Assembly: GCA_009667805.1 (NCBI GenBank)
Contig: CM019063.1
Location: forward strand, 60,062,881 to 60,126,880
DNA: 64,000 bases
Direction of reading: 5' to 3'
Source of the DNA: Leptobrachium leishanense
Lineage: Eukaryota > Chordata > Amphibia > Anura > Megophryidae
In this document: piece by piece, positions 1 to 13,244 of the stretch
How positions within the stretch are numbered: position 1 is the first letter of the stretch
Layout: each line of letters opens with the position of its first letter
The notes under the pieces: generated by a model
Database searches by the model: none
Told to the model about the DNA's origin: nothing
The model's input: only the letters and a program-made list of their open reading frames with translations
Position numbers and translations under genes: made by a program

Positions 1-497
1 CTGTTACAAAAAAAATAAGCAAACTGAAAAAAAAATCAAAAAAAAATCGGACTTTTAAAAAAAAAATAAAAAAATCTGAAAAATGCTTAAAGTATCCTAA
101 AAAATCTATAAATAAAGAGACTCTTTGCTGCAGAATTTTATAATGAACGGTTTATTAGATATTGAATTAAGACAGGAATATTTTTAACATTGAAGTCTAT
201 GGGATTCTCCTGAATAAATTTGCCGAATTAAACCACCGAATGGCAGGACATTAGGGGAACCTTTCACTGCTGGTTTGTGTTCTCTGAATAGCCGAAGCAG
301 TGCTTTTTCATGGGGATTTCACTGCCCTCGAACAGGGACCGAACAGGCACCGTATGTGCAGGCAATTCGACAGGATTTGGCGAATTGCCTGCTCTCTGGA
401 TAGCCGAATGGTCAGGAAAGGTAACCGAACACTGATTTTCAGCGTTCGGTTACCTTTCTCAAGCAATTCGAATCTCTTTGGATAACCCTGATAGTGT
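1..497 (+). mobile_element. Family A MITE, copy A1 (cut by window start)
   Basis: Right part of a non-coding repeat seen again near 2165, 25976, 43330 and 48785. It holds the shared core around 95-200 (an AT-rich run, TAAATAAAGAGAC, a CTGCAG site, then TTTATTAGATATTG) and ends in TGGATAACCCTGATAG, the inverted form of the left end CTATCAGGGTTAT seen at 43327. No coding capacity is visible. The left end lies outside the window. Confidence 0.7.
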
Positions 498-2164
498 GTC
501 TGTATGAGTCTACGTCTGTCACTGCTCCAGAATACCTGCATGGTTTTGTCCAGATGAGCTTGTCTACCTGTTAATGCAGCTGTACTGGTGCAATACGAAT
601 ATACTAATAATAATTGGGCTCCAGCCCCAGATATTCCAGGAGTCTAGTGATGCCTCTGGTGAGTGCGCCACCTAGTGTGCATCTACTGAGTCCTGCTCAG
701 AGTATCTGCTGCTTTATAAGTGAATGGAAACAGCTAAGAGCTTCTTTACTGTCCTGTGACCTAACTTGATTTAGCACATTTATAAAAGCACAAAGGGTGG
801 AAAGGGATTCTTTCTCCCAAAATCAAAGCAGAAACCTTGATGCTGCAGATTATGGATGGGGTGAGGTTTACTGACATCCTGAGTTAATTTCTCTGTATGT
901 TCTCTGTGCAATGAGAATTTATGATGTGAGAGGGAACGTCTTGTCACGTTCGATAATCTGATGCTCCCCTGCAGAGGACATCAGAGAGAAAGGTCACACG
1001 CAAAGTATGGCATGCACAGGCAAGGACCAGAAATTCAGCACCAAGCAGGGACGACATGGAAATATTCAGACAACATTGACATACAAGTGTATCGCTCACT
1101 CCCGGAGGAGCCGCTGAATTTAAACCTCGGGTCAGTCTCCCCGCACTAGGGAATAAATATACTCCAGCACCGTTGTGGATTTTATAAATTATATAGTTTA
1201 CTGAATAAACTGGCATATATACGGTATACGTATATATATATATTTACAGTAGTTCATAATGCGAGAAACGCGTAGCGGAAAAGGAATTTTAACCCCTTCG
1301 TGGTTGTGTCCCAAGAAAGTGTAGGTGTATGCGTGTATTGGTACCCGGGTACAATATTCAACTGGCCAGTGGATGATTTCAGGTGTATCTTCGACTAGTC
1401 ACGTTGGGGCCCTGTAGGTTTTGACAAAACTGCAGCGTGCTTTATTATTTTACGGTGGCCGGGAAGGCCTCTCACCCATCCGCCAGATACTCTGCGCTCC
1501 GCTCGACCCAGAACGTCTCTCCGCTCGATTTTGACTGGGATTCTGTGCCACCGGATCCGCTGTCTTGCTTGTCTGTGTCTGCCACAAGATGTCCAGCTCA
1601 CGGCCTGCACTCCCTGTTAGATCGTCTGCGGTCTCCTAACTCGGGGTCCTTCAGCTTACTCTGTATCTGTGTAGGGTTATTAGTGGTGGATCACTAGGTC
1701 TTCGACCAGTAAAAGGGGAAACCGATCTCCAGCTCTGCTAGGCCGCACCTGCGCTCTGGCCTGGTCGCGATCGCTATCTCCGTCACTTGCGTCTTGCTCT
1801 TCTCACTCCTCGGCGCGCTCTGCCGGTTCTCTCCACGAGGCTGCGGATGTCAGTCTCTCTTTTTCCCACCCACTTCCTGTTCCTGCCCGCAAAGCATGCT
1901 GGAAAATGTAGTCTTACATCGCGCCTGTCTCCCTCTGGTGGCCAAAAGCGAGTACTACAACGACAGTGAATTAAAACCAGCGCTACACAAGCAAGAGTAT
2001 ATAGGCAATATGTACAGACGCCAGAAAACCAACCTAATATACAGGATAAACAATAAAGTTTAACAAGGCAGGGAGAGTCAAGTCCTGCTGGAGCAAGGTC
2101 AGGGAACAGCTAATCCAATGAAACACAAGGGTTAAAAGAGGAATTATTGCCAGGCAAACCTAAG
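498..2164. other. Unassigned intergenic stretch
   Basis: No gene or repeat family was recognised. There is a short TA-rich run at about 1218-1245. Small open frames here lack domain signatures and are treated as chance. Confidence 0.5.
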
Positions 2165-3087
2165 GGGTTTTTCAAAAAAGGCCAAATTTACCACCGAATT
2201 TCACCGTACGTAAAGCCAATGAGCCGCTGAGCACAGTGCCAACCAGCCGCAGGAGAAAGCTGACAAGCCGTCGGATGGGTAAAAAAACCCAATATGATTG
2301 AAAGTGTCACAATTGAAACACTGTTTGCAAAAAAACTACTGAACGAAAATGTCTGGAATTAACATCCTATGAATAATAATAAAAAAGGTCTGTTACAGAA
2401 AAATGAAAAAAAAAACACTGTTTTTAAAACTGTTTTTAAAACTTTGTCGGGAAAAATCCCCTCCTGACGAGGCCTATCAAGGCCGAAATGATCGTCGGGG
2501 GTTGCTGCACCTGTCGTGCAAGGATGACATCCTTGGCAGTCAGTACTGGCCACCCTCATTGGGTGAGAGCAGACTGATTTGCTTATGGAGCATTCATCCC
2601 TGTAATGGCACAATCGAGCTAAAACCTTGTGAGATCTGAGCGGCCCCCACCATAGAGCAGGCCATTAGTGCTGTTGTTCGTTCTCAGGACCCTCACAAAC
2701 CCCCCCTTCAAATCCCGAAAAATGCCTAAAAGATAAGATCCTAAAAAAAATCTATAAATAAAGAGACTTTTTGCTGCAGATTAAAATAATAAACTATTTA
2801 TTAGATATTGGATTAAAACGGGGATATTTTTAACATTGAAACCTATGGGATTCGCCTGAATAAACCTGACGAATGAAACCACTGAACATCAGGGCAATTC
2901 TGACATTTCACAGCTGTTCGTTGTCTCTGAATAAATTAACCATTGCTTCTCCCTTCGAACAGGCACCGTACTTGCAGGCAGTTTGCCAAAATTTGGCAAA
3001 CTGGCTGCTCTCTGAAAAAAAGCCAAATGGCCCTGAAATGTCACCGTACGGGGAAATGCAATGTTCTTTTTGGCACTCTCTGAATAA

Positions 3088-3090
<3 letters not shown>
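2165..3090 (+). mobile_element. Family A MITE, copy A2
   Basis: The left half (about 2240-2460) matches the copy at 49020-49200, for example the CGGATGGGTAAAAAA stretch and CTGTTTGCAAAAAAACTACT. The right half (2710-3090) carries the shared core and ends TCTCTGAATAACC, then runs directly into a TA repeat, so the last bases of the terminal repeat are lost. About 250 bp at 2460-2710 have no counterpart in other copies and may be a further insertion of unknown type. Confidence 0.65.

Positions 3091-3118
<28 letters not shown>
3091..3118. repeat. (TA)n microsatellite
   Basis: A run of TA dinucleotides at the right edge of A2. Tc1-1 is inserted in it; the run resumes at about 4726. Confidence 0.95.

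Positions 3119-4725
<1,607 letters not shown>

Positions 4726-4753
<28 letters not shown>
4726..4753. repeat. (TA)n microsatellite, right of Tc1-1
   Basis: Continuation of the TA run split by Tc1-1. Confidence 0.9.
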
Positions 4754-4758
<5 letters not shown>

Positions 4759-5400
4759 ATACCGAGCAGGAGAAGAGAAATGAATAGGTCCTTTTACATA
4801 TTTATAATGCCGTTTATCATAAGATGACAGATAAAATGCCAGTGACAGGTTCTGAGATTAAGCCGCTTGTCAAACCTAATTCAAGTCGTCTGCGATCAGC
4901 CATCCTGTTTAAATCCAGCCGCTTCCTTCCATGCTACATTACAATTGTTCTCTAATTTTTCTTTTTTGTTTCTGAGAGAAGCCTTATTCCTTTGGGGGCC
5001 AATAAAACTAATTGATCATGAAAGACAGAAGTGTCCTCAAAGCTCCCTTAGCAAATTAAGTTATCATTTTGTTTCCAATCAGCTGTCACAAAGGGTAAAG
5101 CTCTTCACGGAGTCTTTGTATAATAATAAGTGCCTTGAAGCCACGGATAATTGAAATAAAGTTCCTTTGTTTGTTCTGTTTGAAATTTTTATTTATATTC
5201 GCAGTACGCCAGGTCAACAGCTGCATTTCAGCTGCTTGTCTGGCTCTTGGCAAATGTTGGACTGTGAAGATTGACCAAGGGGCATAATGAGGGCTCCGTC
5301 ATTCCGCTGTAATATTCTGGCATTATGCATGGTGGTTTAAAAAGACTCAAACACAACATTTTTGTTACAGATTGAGATTGTAAACAAATGAAAGGAATTG
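4754..5400. other. Unassigned stretch
   Basis: AT-rich sequence with no recognised gene or repeat. Confidence 0.5.
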
Positions 5401-5877
5401 AATGAGCGTTTCAGGAAATGTACCTCCTCTTATGTTGAACATGTCCCATCAACACTTGCTGGAAGCAGATGGTAGGTGGCAATACAGCCACAAGAATAGC
5501 AAAAAGCTGACACAGGGCTACTTGCCGTAAGGTGACACAATGCTGCAGATAAGTGTCGATGGAGTCATTCCAGAGGTTTGAGGACTGTGTATATTCCATG
5601 AATCTGTGGCCACTCTGGTCTCTTGATCTTACCATCTTCTTTTTGTGGAGTTATTTGGAGGAACGAGAGTACCGTAACAAAGCCACACTTGATTGACACC
5701 GTAGTGGGTAAGATTAGGAGTGAGATCCAAAACACTGATGATGCAAAATTGAGATGCGTTAGCAACATGCAGCGACAGGTCAATACATGCCTAGCAGAAA
5801 ACAACGGCCGTTTCCAGCACATATTGTGATGGGATGCACTCTACATAAAAGGAGATATGTTTCCTGAAACTCTCATT
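5401..5877 (+). mobile_element. Internally deleted mariner/IS630-like element
   Basis: The left end AATGAGCGTTTCAGGAAATG and the right end CATATGT/TTCCTGAAACTCTCATT form imperfect inverted repeats of roughly 35-40 bp. The inside keeps only the transposase C-terminus (5605-5829). At 477 bp it is far shorter than a complete element of this superfamily, so it looks like a deletion derivative. Confidence 0.7.
5605..5829 (+). pseudogene. Mariner/IS630-type transposase, C-terminal remnant
   Basis: Translation gives SLDLTIFFLWSYLEER, then after one frameshift KIRSEIQ and AENNGRFQHIL followed by a stop. The SPDLTP-FFLWGYL-ERVY pattern and the terminal ENNGxHFxHxL pattern are hallmarks of the C-terminal third of mariner-like transposases. 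There is an in-frame TGA near 5694 where the frame shifts. The catalytic N-terminal two thirds are missing. It lies just inside the right terminal repeat, as expected for a deletion derivative. Confidence 0.75.
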
Positions 5878-5980
5878 GATTTCCTTTCAATCTATTAAGA
5901 TTCATAACTAAAACTTTGGGTTCGGATCTATATGAATCACCATGTAGTTCTGATTACTTATATTTGTACCTGTTCAAATC

Positions 5981-6393
5981 TTAACCCCTTCACTACCGAT
6001 ATTGAGATATCTCGGGCTTCAAAGGCACCATCTGGTGCCCCTATATCGAGATATCTCGATACGCTTACCTGCAGCCCAAAAACAAATTAAATTTGTTTGC
6101 TTTTGGGCTGCAGAAGGTGACCCCAAAGTTTTAGCCCTGTGGGAATAATGCCCAAAGAGCTAAAACTGTAAAATCAGCTGATGAAAGCTGTGAAATATTG
6201 GGCTTTCAGCAGTCGGTGCAGGGAGAAGAAAAAAAAACATAGATCTGCTGCTCAAACCTCTGTAACTCAATTTGGCAGTAGGTGGCGCCATCTACTGGTC
6301 AAATAGGTTATTTGCAGTAATAACTATTTATTAATGTATATTTAATTAAAAACACAGTTTTCTGACAATATTTTTTCGTAGTGAAGGGATTAA
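5981..6393. mobile_element. TTAA-flanked MITE (family N)
   Basis: TTAA at 5981-5984 and 6390-6393 bracket the inverted ends CCCCTTCACTAC and GTAGTGAAGGGA. Inside is a palindrome around GAGATATCTCG (6003-6060). There is no coding capacity. TTAA duplications are typical of piggyBac and Kolobok superfamilies; which one applies cannot be told from this copy. Confidence 0.8.
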
Positions 6394-6524
6394 TCATGAG
6401 CATTTGATTCCTAGCAGAGTCACCTCAGCCTTCAATCCTTCTCAGTGCTATTGACTCACTGATAATAAGAACATCTAAATCCTGTTGTTTTTGTTTTTCT
6501 GCGTGAAAATTTGTTAAAACTTTC

Positions 6525-6538
6525 AGATTAGATCATTT
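6525..6538. repeat. LINE target-site duplication, 3' side
   Basis: AGATTAGATCATTT, an exact copy of 12444-12457. Together they bracket the LINE. Confidence 0.92.
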
Positions 6539-6828
6539 ATATAATATCTTTTTTATTGAAATAAAAGATTGCATATAATCAAGGCATTTTCAGTTCAAGT
6601 ACAGAATGATAAGTGAGATACAGAAAAGTACCGATAAAATAAGCTTATACCATCTAGTGTAAGGTATTCTTATGAAAAGATAAAGCAAGGAAGGAGAAAA
6701 CAAAAGGAAAACCAAAAACCATAAAGACAAATAAAAACACAACAAAAACAAAAACACAACGTTGGGTCTTGTGATCCCTATGGTCACATGGGAGAGTCTC
6801 GTTCGTCTGCCGGTTCCAAAATACTGTC

Positions 6829-9800
6829 TCAGTCAGCCAGCTCGGTCTCTGAGGGGAATACGGGGGATATGGCTCGCCTTTCATGTGACCTAGCTATGGC
6901 CTCCGGGTTATCCTTACGGTGTTTCATAACAAAGTCAGACCACCAGTACCACGTTTTAAAGTAAATATCATATTTGTTTTCCAGCGAGAGGTGGAGTTCC
7001 TCCATTTCCTTAACGCTGGAGACCCGATCTATCCATTCGAAGATCGTTGGTGGTGATTCCGATCTCCAGTGTCTGGGAATCAGGGATTTTGCTGAGTTAA
7101 ACAAGTGAATCATTAGAGACTTAATATATCTATTCGGGGAGAGGGGGACCACATGTAGGAGAGCCGCTTGCGGGGTGAAGGGGATTTCCATAGAGGTGAT
7201 TTCTTTAACATAGGTGAACACCACCTCCCAGTAGGGCACTATAAACGGGCAGGACCACCAAATATGGATGAACGTACCTCTCGAAAGCCCACATCTCCAA
7301 CAATCCGGGGATACACCCGGGTGCATCAACGCCAATCTGTTAGGTGTGAGATACCATCGTGATAGCAATTTATAATTCATTTCTTGTACTTTCAGGTCTC
7401 TGGAAGAATGAAAAGTGATGTGGAAGATATCTAACCAAGCTCGTTCGGTCAAAGGAGGGGGTGTCTCGGCTTCCCACTTAGTAGTGTAGGAGGGTAGGTC
7501 TGGGTATTCCGCGGCCATCAGAAGGGCATATATTAATGAAAGGAGGTGAGGTGGTGGGGGGTCCTGAGTACAGAGGTTTTCAAAGGGGGACAGAGTAGAT
7601 CTGTACGGTTGGTGTGCAGTCAGGCTGGACCAGAAGTGTTTGAGTTGGAGATAGCGATATACCTCCATTGGGGACGGTATCCGCTGCGGCACTAATTGCT
7701 CTAAGGGTAGAAGTGTGCCCTCAACAGTGCACGTCTGGATCGTTAGATAAGGGCCATCATAGTCAATGTCAAGGAATGAGGGCTGGCGGCCGGGTAGGAA
7801 GTCAGGGTTGCTGGTTATGGGAGTAAGGGGGGAGGGGAGCGGAGATAGATCCAGTCTGTGGCGATAACGGCGCCATAACCTCAGGGTCGGGGATATCGTT
7901 GGATGCGGTGTCGGGCAGATAGTGGTGTGAGAGACCGTTTGCCAGGGTGCCGAAGCAATGGGGACTTGAAGGAATTTTTGTTCAAGGGGGACCCACAGCT
8001 TATGGGGAGGGGACATGGACCAGTCTGACAAGCGAAGGAGCAGTGCAGCTACATAGTAGTATTCCATGTGAGGTGTACTCAATCCTCCCCGGTGTTTAGG
8101 GCGGGTCAGTAGGCGGAAGGCCACCCTGGGTCATTTGTCAGCCCATATGAACTTTCCAAATAAGCTGCGTAGTGTGTTGAAGAATGATGGGGTAACATGG
8201 ATAGGGAGAGTCTGAAATAAGTAGAGGAACTTAGGTAGTATGGACATCTTTATGATATTAATCCGTCCGAACCAAGAGAAGTGGGGCTTATCCCATGCCT
8301 GCAGGTCGCTCCGTACCCTGTGTAAGAGAGGTTCATAGTTAAGAGTGTATAATAGAGTAAGGTCAGAGGGGAGGCGGAGGCCCAAGTATGTGATAGCTTC
8401 TGACTGCCAAGAGAAGGGGAAGAGTGATCTGATCTGCAAGCGAGTGGCGTCAGGGATGTCCACTCCAATCGCCTCACATTTAGTAGTGTTAATCTTAAAA
8501 TTGGAGACCGCGGCATATAGATGGACCTCCCGCAAAAACGCAGGGAGAGATTGTAAGGGATCTATGATCGTCAGTAGCACATCGTCCGCAAAAGCGGAAA
8601 CTTTATACTCATGTAGGGGGCCCTTGTATCCTCGGATACACTCATTGTCCCGTAACCTCTGTAAGAAAGGTTCCAGTGTAATAATGAACAGTATCGGGGA
8701 GAGTGGACATCCCTGACGCGTCCCGTTCCGGACCGACAAGGGGCTGGAAAGTGAGCCATTTACGCGAAGGAGGGCCGTCGGGTTACTGTAAAGTGCCGAA
8801 ACCCAGGCAAGCCAGCGAGGCCCCAAACCTAGTTTCGCTAGAACCGTTATTAAAAATGACCAATCTACTCGGTCGAACGCCTTTTCGGCGTCGACCGAAA
8901 GAAAGAGCATAGGGATAGAGCTGACCCTGGATATGTGAAGAAGGTTTATGGCTCTCAGAGTATTATCCCGAGCGCCTCTAAGAGGAACAAATCCCACTTG
9001 GTCGGGATGGATTAGGGAGGGGAGTATAGGGTTAAGTCTCCGGGCCAGCATTTTTGCCATAAGCTTTATGTCGTTATTTATTAGAGAAATGGGGCGGTAG
9101 TTAGAGCATGATAAAGGGTCTTTACCAGGTTTCGGTATAAGCGAGATTGTTGCTCGGAGAGCTTCTGCGGGGAAACTAGTCCCTTCGTCAATCGCGTTAA
9201 AGGAGCGGAGAAGGTAGGGGCCCAGCGACTTCAGAAAGGTCCGATAGTACCCAATAGAAAAGCCATCTGGACCCGGACTCTTCCCCGTCGGGGTAGCTTT
9301 AAGCGCCTCCGCCAATTCCCCAGATGTGAAGGGGACATCCAGCGCCTCAGCCTGGTCCGGGGAGATAGTAACATCCAGAGCTTTAGCCAAGTAATCCGCC
9401 ATAAGCTTAGCTGGAGGGGGTGAGTCCCTAAGATTATATAGGGAGTGATAGTAGGTATGGAACTCAGCTATAATTTCGTCATTGAGATGCGTGACGGAGC
9501 CGTCGGAGCGTCTAAGTTTGGGGATGTAGGTAGACTGGTACTTCTGGCGTAGGGCTCTCGCCAATAGTTTGCCACATTTATTACCGTGAAGGTAATAAGA
9601 GCGTTTAGTAAGGAGGAGCGACCTACGTGCATGGTGATGGAGCAGTTCCCTCAGTTCTGATCGGAGGGAGGACAGGGCGGAATAATGTTCAGCGGAGGGA
9701 GTGGTCTTGTGGAGGGTCTCAAAAGTTTGTATATCCGCGAGTAAAGATTGGATCTTGTCTCCCCTATCCCTTTTACATCGGGCCCCCAGCTGTATCAGCT

Positions 9801-10689
9801 GACCCCGGAGTACACTCTTATGTGCTTCCCACAGTAAGGGATCCGTGACTTCCCCGTTATCATTCTCGTCAAAGTAGCGAGTAATGGCCTCCGTGAGGTA
9901 CTCCCGGTGAACCACGTCTTTCAGAAGAGATTCATTAAGACGCCATTGGTATTGTCTAGGGGGTAAATCAGGAACTTCAAGGTCCATCAACACTGGGGCG
10001 TGGTCTGACCAAGTAATACTCCCTATGGACACAGTGCGAATTAAATGAAGGGTATGATGAGACATGAGAAAAAGGTCCAGACGGGAGTAAACCCGGGCAG
10101 CGTGTGAGTAAAATGTGTAATCGCGCCCAGCGGGGTGCATTGCTCTCCAACAATCCACCAATTGAAACGTCTGTAACAGTTGGTGAAATCTCCTCCGTTT
10201 AGATGGCTGTGACGCTCCCGGGGAAGCGGCAGCTTCCTTCGGGGAGTCCGGGGAGATATTGAAGTCTCCTCCACAAAATAGGGGGCCTTCAGCAAACTTA
10301 GCAAGTTTATTCAAAATTTTTCTGAACGCAGTGCATTGATGGGTGTTGGGAAGGTATATATTTGCCAGCGTAACCAATCTAGCTCCGATATGCCCCTTAA
10401 TAAAGATGAAACGGCCCTGTGGGTCTGTCATCTGGGAGGTGCATGTAAAAGGTATATGCGAAGCTACCAGAATAGCCACCCCTCTAGATTTGGACGCCTC
10501 AAAGTTACTATAAAAGCCCTGGGTAAAGTAAGTTGAGCGCAAAGTTGGAGCACTGTCTAACCGAAAATGGGTTTCTTGCAAGAAGGCAAAATCGCATTTT
10601 TGCTTACGGAGATCAGCCATAGCGATCCGCCGCTTAGCCGGGTGGTTCAATCCCCTGACATTCAGGGATATAAGTCGTATCTTAGCCAT
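6829..10689 (-). pseudogene. LINE ORF2 (endonuclease-reverse transcriptase), one stop codon
   Basis: Nicks target DNA and reverse-transcribes the element RNA. From the ATG at 10689 (MAKIRLISLNVRGLNHPAKR) one frame runs about 1,286 codons to 6829, broken only by TGA at 8131-8133 (WADK-stop-PRVAFRLL); the homologous position is likely arginine, so a CGA-to-TGA change fits. An apurinic-type endonuclease fills residues ~1-230 (QETHF, GGDFNISPDS, TWSDHAPV). Reverse transcriptase follows: KSPGPDGFS, NYRPISLIN, VDAEKAFDRVDW, GTRQGCPLSP and the catalytic FADD at residues ~700-703 (8581-8592). The C-terminal part has a zinc-knuckle-like CWRCGLSRGTFIHIWWSC (about 7240-7300). All catalytic residues are present. 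Confidence 0.95.
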
Positions 10690-11371
10690 AGTCTAAAAAA
10701 GTGTCCCTGAAAAATTTACATTGTTGGAGAGAATGCACTCCCCTGCGCTGGCTCATCACAAGCGGTTCCGGCACGGACAAGTCATACATGTTGCATGGAC
10801 CCAAATAGACATACATTAATAAAGACCAAAATACAGACAAAAGGAAAATCATAAACCGCACCTTACAGTGCAGAACACATAATAAAGATCGGTGTGGGTA
10901 CCCGCGTAGGGTACAGACCCATATGGGGTCTATCCAGCAAGATGTGAGTGTGGAACAGCCGTTCCAGGCGTACTGGTGAAATTCAAACACCGTAAGGGGG
11001 ATGGTGTAGAACACAAGTAAAATACGCAACATGGAAACCTTAGTGAGTGTTAAATAAACGAAATACAACACTACAGTTAAAGTAGTGTAACAGCCACCTA
11101 ATTCTGCCGCACCCGGGCAAATATAGAGCAAGCTTAACCATCGAGTGTCGTCCTTAACAGAAGGACATGACCACAGGGCATGTCCCGACGTCCAATATCT
11201 TATAGCAAAAAAACAAAAAAACAGGAGAACAAGAGATATAGAGACATATGGATGCTCCCGAGGGCTTTGGGCCTCCGTCCTCGGAATGTAGGTGTCGTAA
11301 TGGACCTGCCGGTCGTTGTAGCCAACACAGTAGAAGGGGGAGTAGGAAACCATAAAGAGGGGGAGAACTTC
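10690..11371 (-). other. LINE inter-ORF spacer
   Basis: About 680 bp between ORF1 and ORF2. An open frame of 223 codons (11353-10682) crosses it, but its translation has no LINE or other domain pattern and it is treated as chance. Confidence 0.6.
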
Positions 11372-12418
11372 TCAGGGGTCCTGCCTCGCCGGGCCAAAGG
11401 ACGGGTGGAGTCCTGGATCTGTTGCCTCGTCCCTGGGGGGGTGGCGGTGCTTCTGTTTACGGACTGCTTGCCATTTTTGCCGTTGGGGCTTGGGAGGGGG
11501 GAAATCCTGTAAATCACCTCCATGCCAATTAGCGATCTCCACCTGCGGTAATTCCAAAGCGCGGATAAATTCGGGCACATCTCCAGGTTCCATAATAGAC
11601 ATGAGCTGATTATCTCTTCGTACAGTAAGAGCAAAAGGGTAGCCCCACCTGTATCTAATGTCTCGATCTCTGAGGACATCCGTGATCGGTTTAAGGTGTC
11701 TCCGAGCTTGCAAAGTGAATCTGGAAAGATCTTGGTAGACTTCAACCGCGTGTCCATCATGTGTGATTGAGCGTTTCTTTCTGGCCGCCTGCATGATCTC
11801 TTCCTTGAGCGGGAAATGATGTATGCGGTAGATGATATCTCTTGGGGGTGCCGACGGGGCTCCCCGTGGGCGGAGCGCCCTATGTGCTCTATCAAGCAAT
11901 ATCGGCGTATCAGGCGGGCGTTCGAGGAGCGCATTGAACAAAGTTCGTAGGGTGAGGGGTATATCTTCTGCATCCTCCGATTCAGGGACGCCTCTAATAC
12001 GGACATTGTTGCGGCGCCCTCTATTATCTAAGTCGTCTACAGAGCGGCGCAAGTCAGTAACATATCGGGACTGTTCATTTATTTGGGCCTGTAGTCTGTC
12101 CAGGTGGGCCATGGAAGCGTCTCTATCCTCCTCTAAATCCTGCACTCTCCCTCCCAGCCGCCGCACATCAGCCCCTAGTTCAGCGAATTTTGCATCAAAT
12201 TTCGCCTCAAAGCGTGAAAATAAAGATTCCAAGTCTCTCTTAGTGGGAAGGTGGCGCAGGGTCTCCCTTACCTCCGCCGTTGGTATATCGCTCAGAGAGG
12301 AAGTCCGGCTGTCTTGCAGATCATCCTCCGATTCTACCATGCGGTCCCCGGCCGCCGCCATCTTGGTTTTGCGGCCTTGCGAGGAGACAGCCTGTGATCC
12401 GCGGAGGTAGTGGCGCAT
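11372..12418 (-). CDS. LINE ORF1 RNA-binding protein
   Basis: An open frame of 348 codons upstream of ORF2 in the same LINE. L1-type ORF1 proteins coat the element RNA as trimers and act as chaperones. Residues ~65-130 are rich in heptad-like Leu/Ile spacing (LESLFSRFEAKFDAKFAELG onward) and should form a coiled coil. NNVRIRGVPES (~135-146) is the characteristic opening of the L1 RRM. The C-terminal domain includes VEVYQDLSRFTLQARR and DIRYRWGYPFALTV. The first ATG is at 12418; a second, KMAAAGDRM, lies 19 codons in and may be the real start. No break is seen, so ORF1 appears intact although ORF2 is not. Confidence 0.9.
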   Translation of the reverse strand: MRHYLRGSQAVSSQGRKTKMAAAGDRMVESEDDLQDSRTSSLSDIPTAEVRETLRHLPTKRDLESLFSRFEAKFDAKFAELGADVRRLGGRVQDLEEDRDASMAHLDRLQAQINEQSRYVTDLRRSVDDLDNRGRRNNVRIRGVPESEDAEDIPLTLRTLFNALLERPPDTPILLDRAHRALRPRGAPSAPPRDIIYRIHHFPLKEEIMQAARKKRSITHDGHAVEVYQDLSRFTLQARRHLKPITDVLRDRDIRYRWGYPFALTVRRDNQLMSIMEPGDVPEFIRALELPQVEIANWHGGDLQDFPPPKPQRQKWQAVRKQKHRHPPRDEATDPGLHPSFGPARQDP

Positions 12419-12443
12419 CGGGGAGCTCCCGGTCAGCGCCGGT

Positions 12444-12457
12444 AGATTAGATCATTT
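12444..12457. repeat. LINE target-site duplication, 5' side
   Basis: AGATTAGATCATTT, identical to 6525-6538. Confidence 0.92.
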
Positions 12458-12837
12458 GAAATCGTTATTTGTCTGAGTGTCTTCAAGCCGGCTGTGCTCA
12501 TTACGCTTTACCATGATCATTGATCCAGATGTGCACTGCAGACCTGTTTACAATGTGCAAAAGAACAAAGTATATTTCTCTTTTACATATTCTATTACAT
12601 CAAGATGGTGTTTATATAACACATACCACATATTGATTTAGTTTGTCAGCGATACAATGCCATGGAGCACAGTGAAGTGCTCTCGTGCTGTACCTAGTTC
12701 TTATCAGAAAAGGAATGAGTTTATTGGCATTATTAGTCAAAGTTCCTCAGATGTAAAACCTGTCAGAAAAGAAAAGAAAGAAAAAAACCGTGCTGCAAAT
12801 CATAACATTTGTGTGAAAAAAATAATAAATATAAGTA
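12458..12837. other. Unassigned stretch
   Basis: AT-rich sequence, nothing recognised. Confidence 0.5.
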
Positions 12838-13074
12838 TACCGGCTGGGTGGAGTAGAGGTAACATCACTGCTCTGCATGGAGACTGAGAGCGCCTGTGGA
12901 GTCATGTGCTCGATCCCAGCGAGCAACCTCTCCAGGAAGTGTCCTTACTGGACAAGACACCCAACTGGGCAAGACACCCAACGGTACATACTCGCCACCC
13001 AGGACATACTTGAAAACGAGAGAAATCTCAATGTATCCTGCCTGGCAAAATCCTTTCTCAAAAAAAAAAAAAAC
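12838..13074 (+). mobile_element. tRNA-derived SINE, copy 1
   Basis: The head resembles a tRNA gene: an A-box-like GGAGTAGAGG at about 12849 and a B-box-like GCTCGATCCC near 12909; the copy at 29243-29447 keeps the canonical GGTTCGATCCC. A ~150-bp body follows (AGGACATACTTGAAAACGAG, GCCTGGCAAAATCCTTTCTC), ending in an A run. The inverted and partial copies confirm it as a dispersed repeat. Confidence 0.8.
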
Positions 13075-13244
13075 TAGCAAGAACCATCTCGGTGCTGATA
13101 CCTCATTACCCAGTATGTGTTATTATATGCTTTCTCTCTCTTTTAATTCTTTAATTTCCCTCTACATTCTCCTCTATATTCATTCTACCATCGCCAGGAT
13201 CTAGAAACTGCTCTCAACTTTTCTTGTTCTTTTCAATTACACAG

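Larger units (their letters stand above)
6539..12443 (-). mobile_element. L1/Tx1-type LINE, full-length or nearly so
   Basis: A 5.9-kb non-LTR retrotransposon read on the minus strand, bracketed by exact 14-bp duplications. In order of transcription it has a very short 5' UTR, ORF1 (12418-11372), a ~680-bp spacer, ORF2 (10689-6829) and a ~290-bp 3' UTR with an AATAAA signal near the 3' end (about 6556). The tail is not a clear poly(A); it ends in a short AT-rich stretch. The long matching duplication and the near-open frames suggest a recent insertion. Confidence 0.95.

Noticed and set aside
10682..11353. A 223-codon frame between LINE ORF1 and ORF2
   Set aside because: Lies in the inter-ORF spacer, no conserved motif, and overlaps the ORF2 start in another frame.
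11832..12410. A 192-codon plus-strand frame
   Set aside because: Antisense shadow of LINE ORF1.
12838..12925. A cellular tRNA gene
   Set aside because: A and B box-like words are present but no cloverleaf with a proper anticodon arm is evident, and the sequence continues into a SINE body with an A tail.
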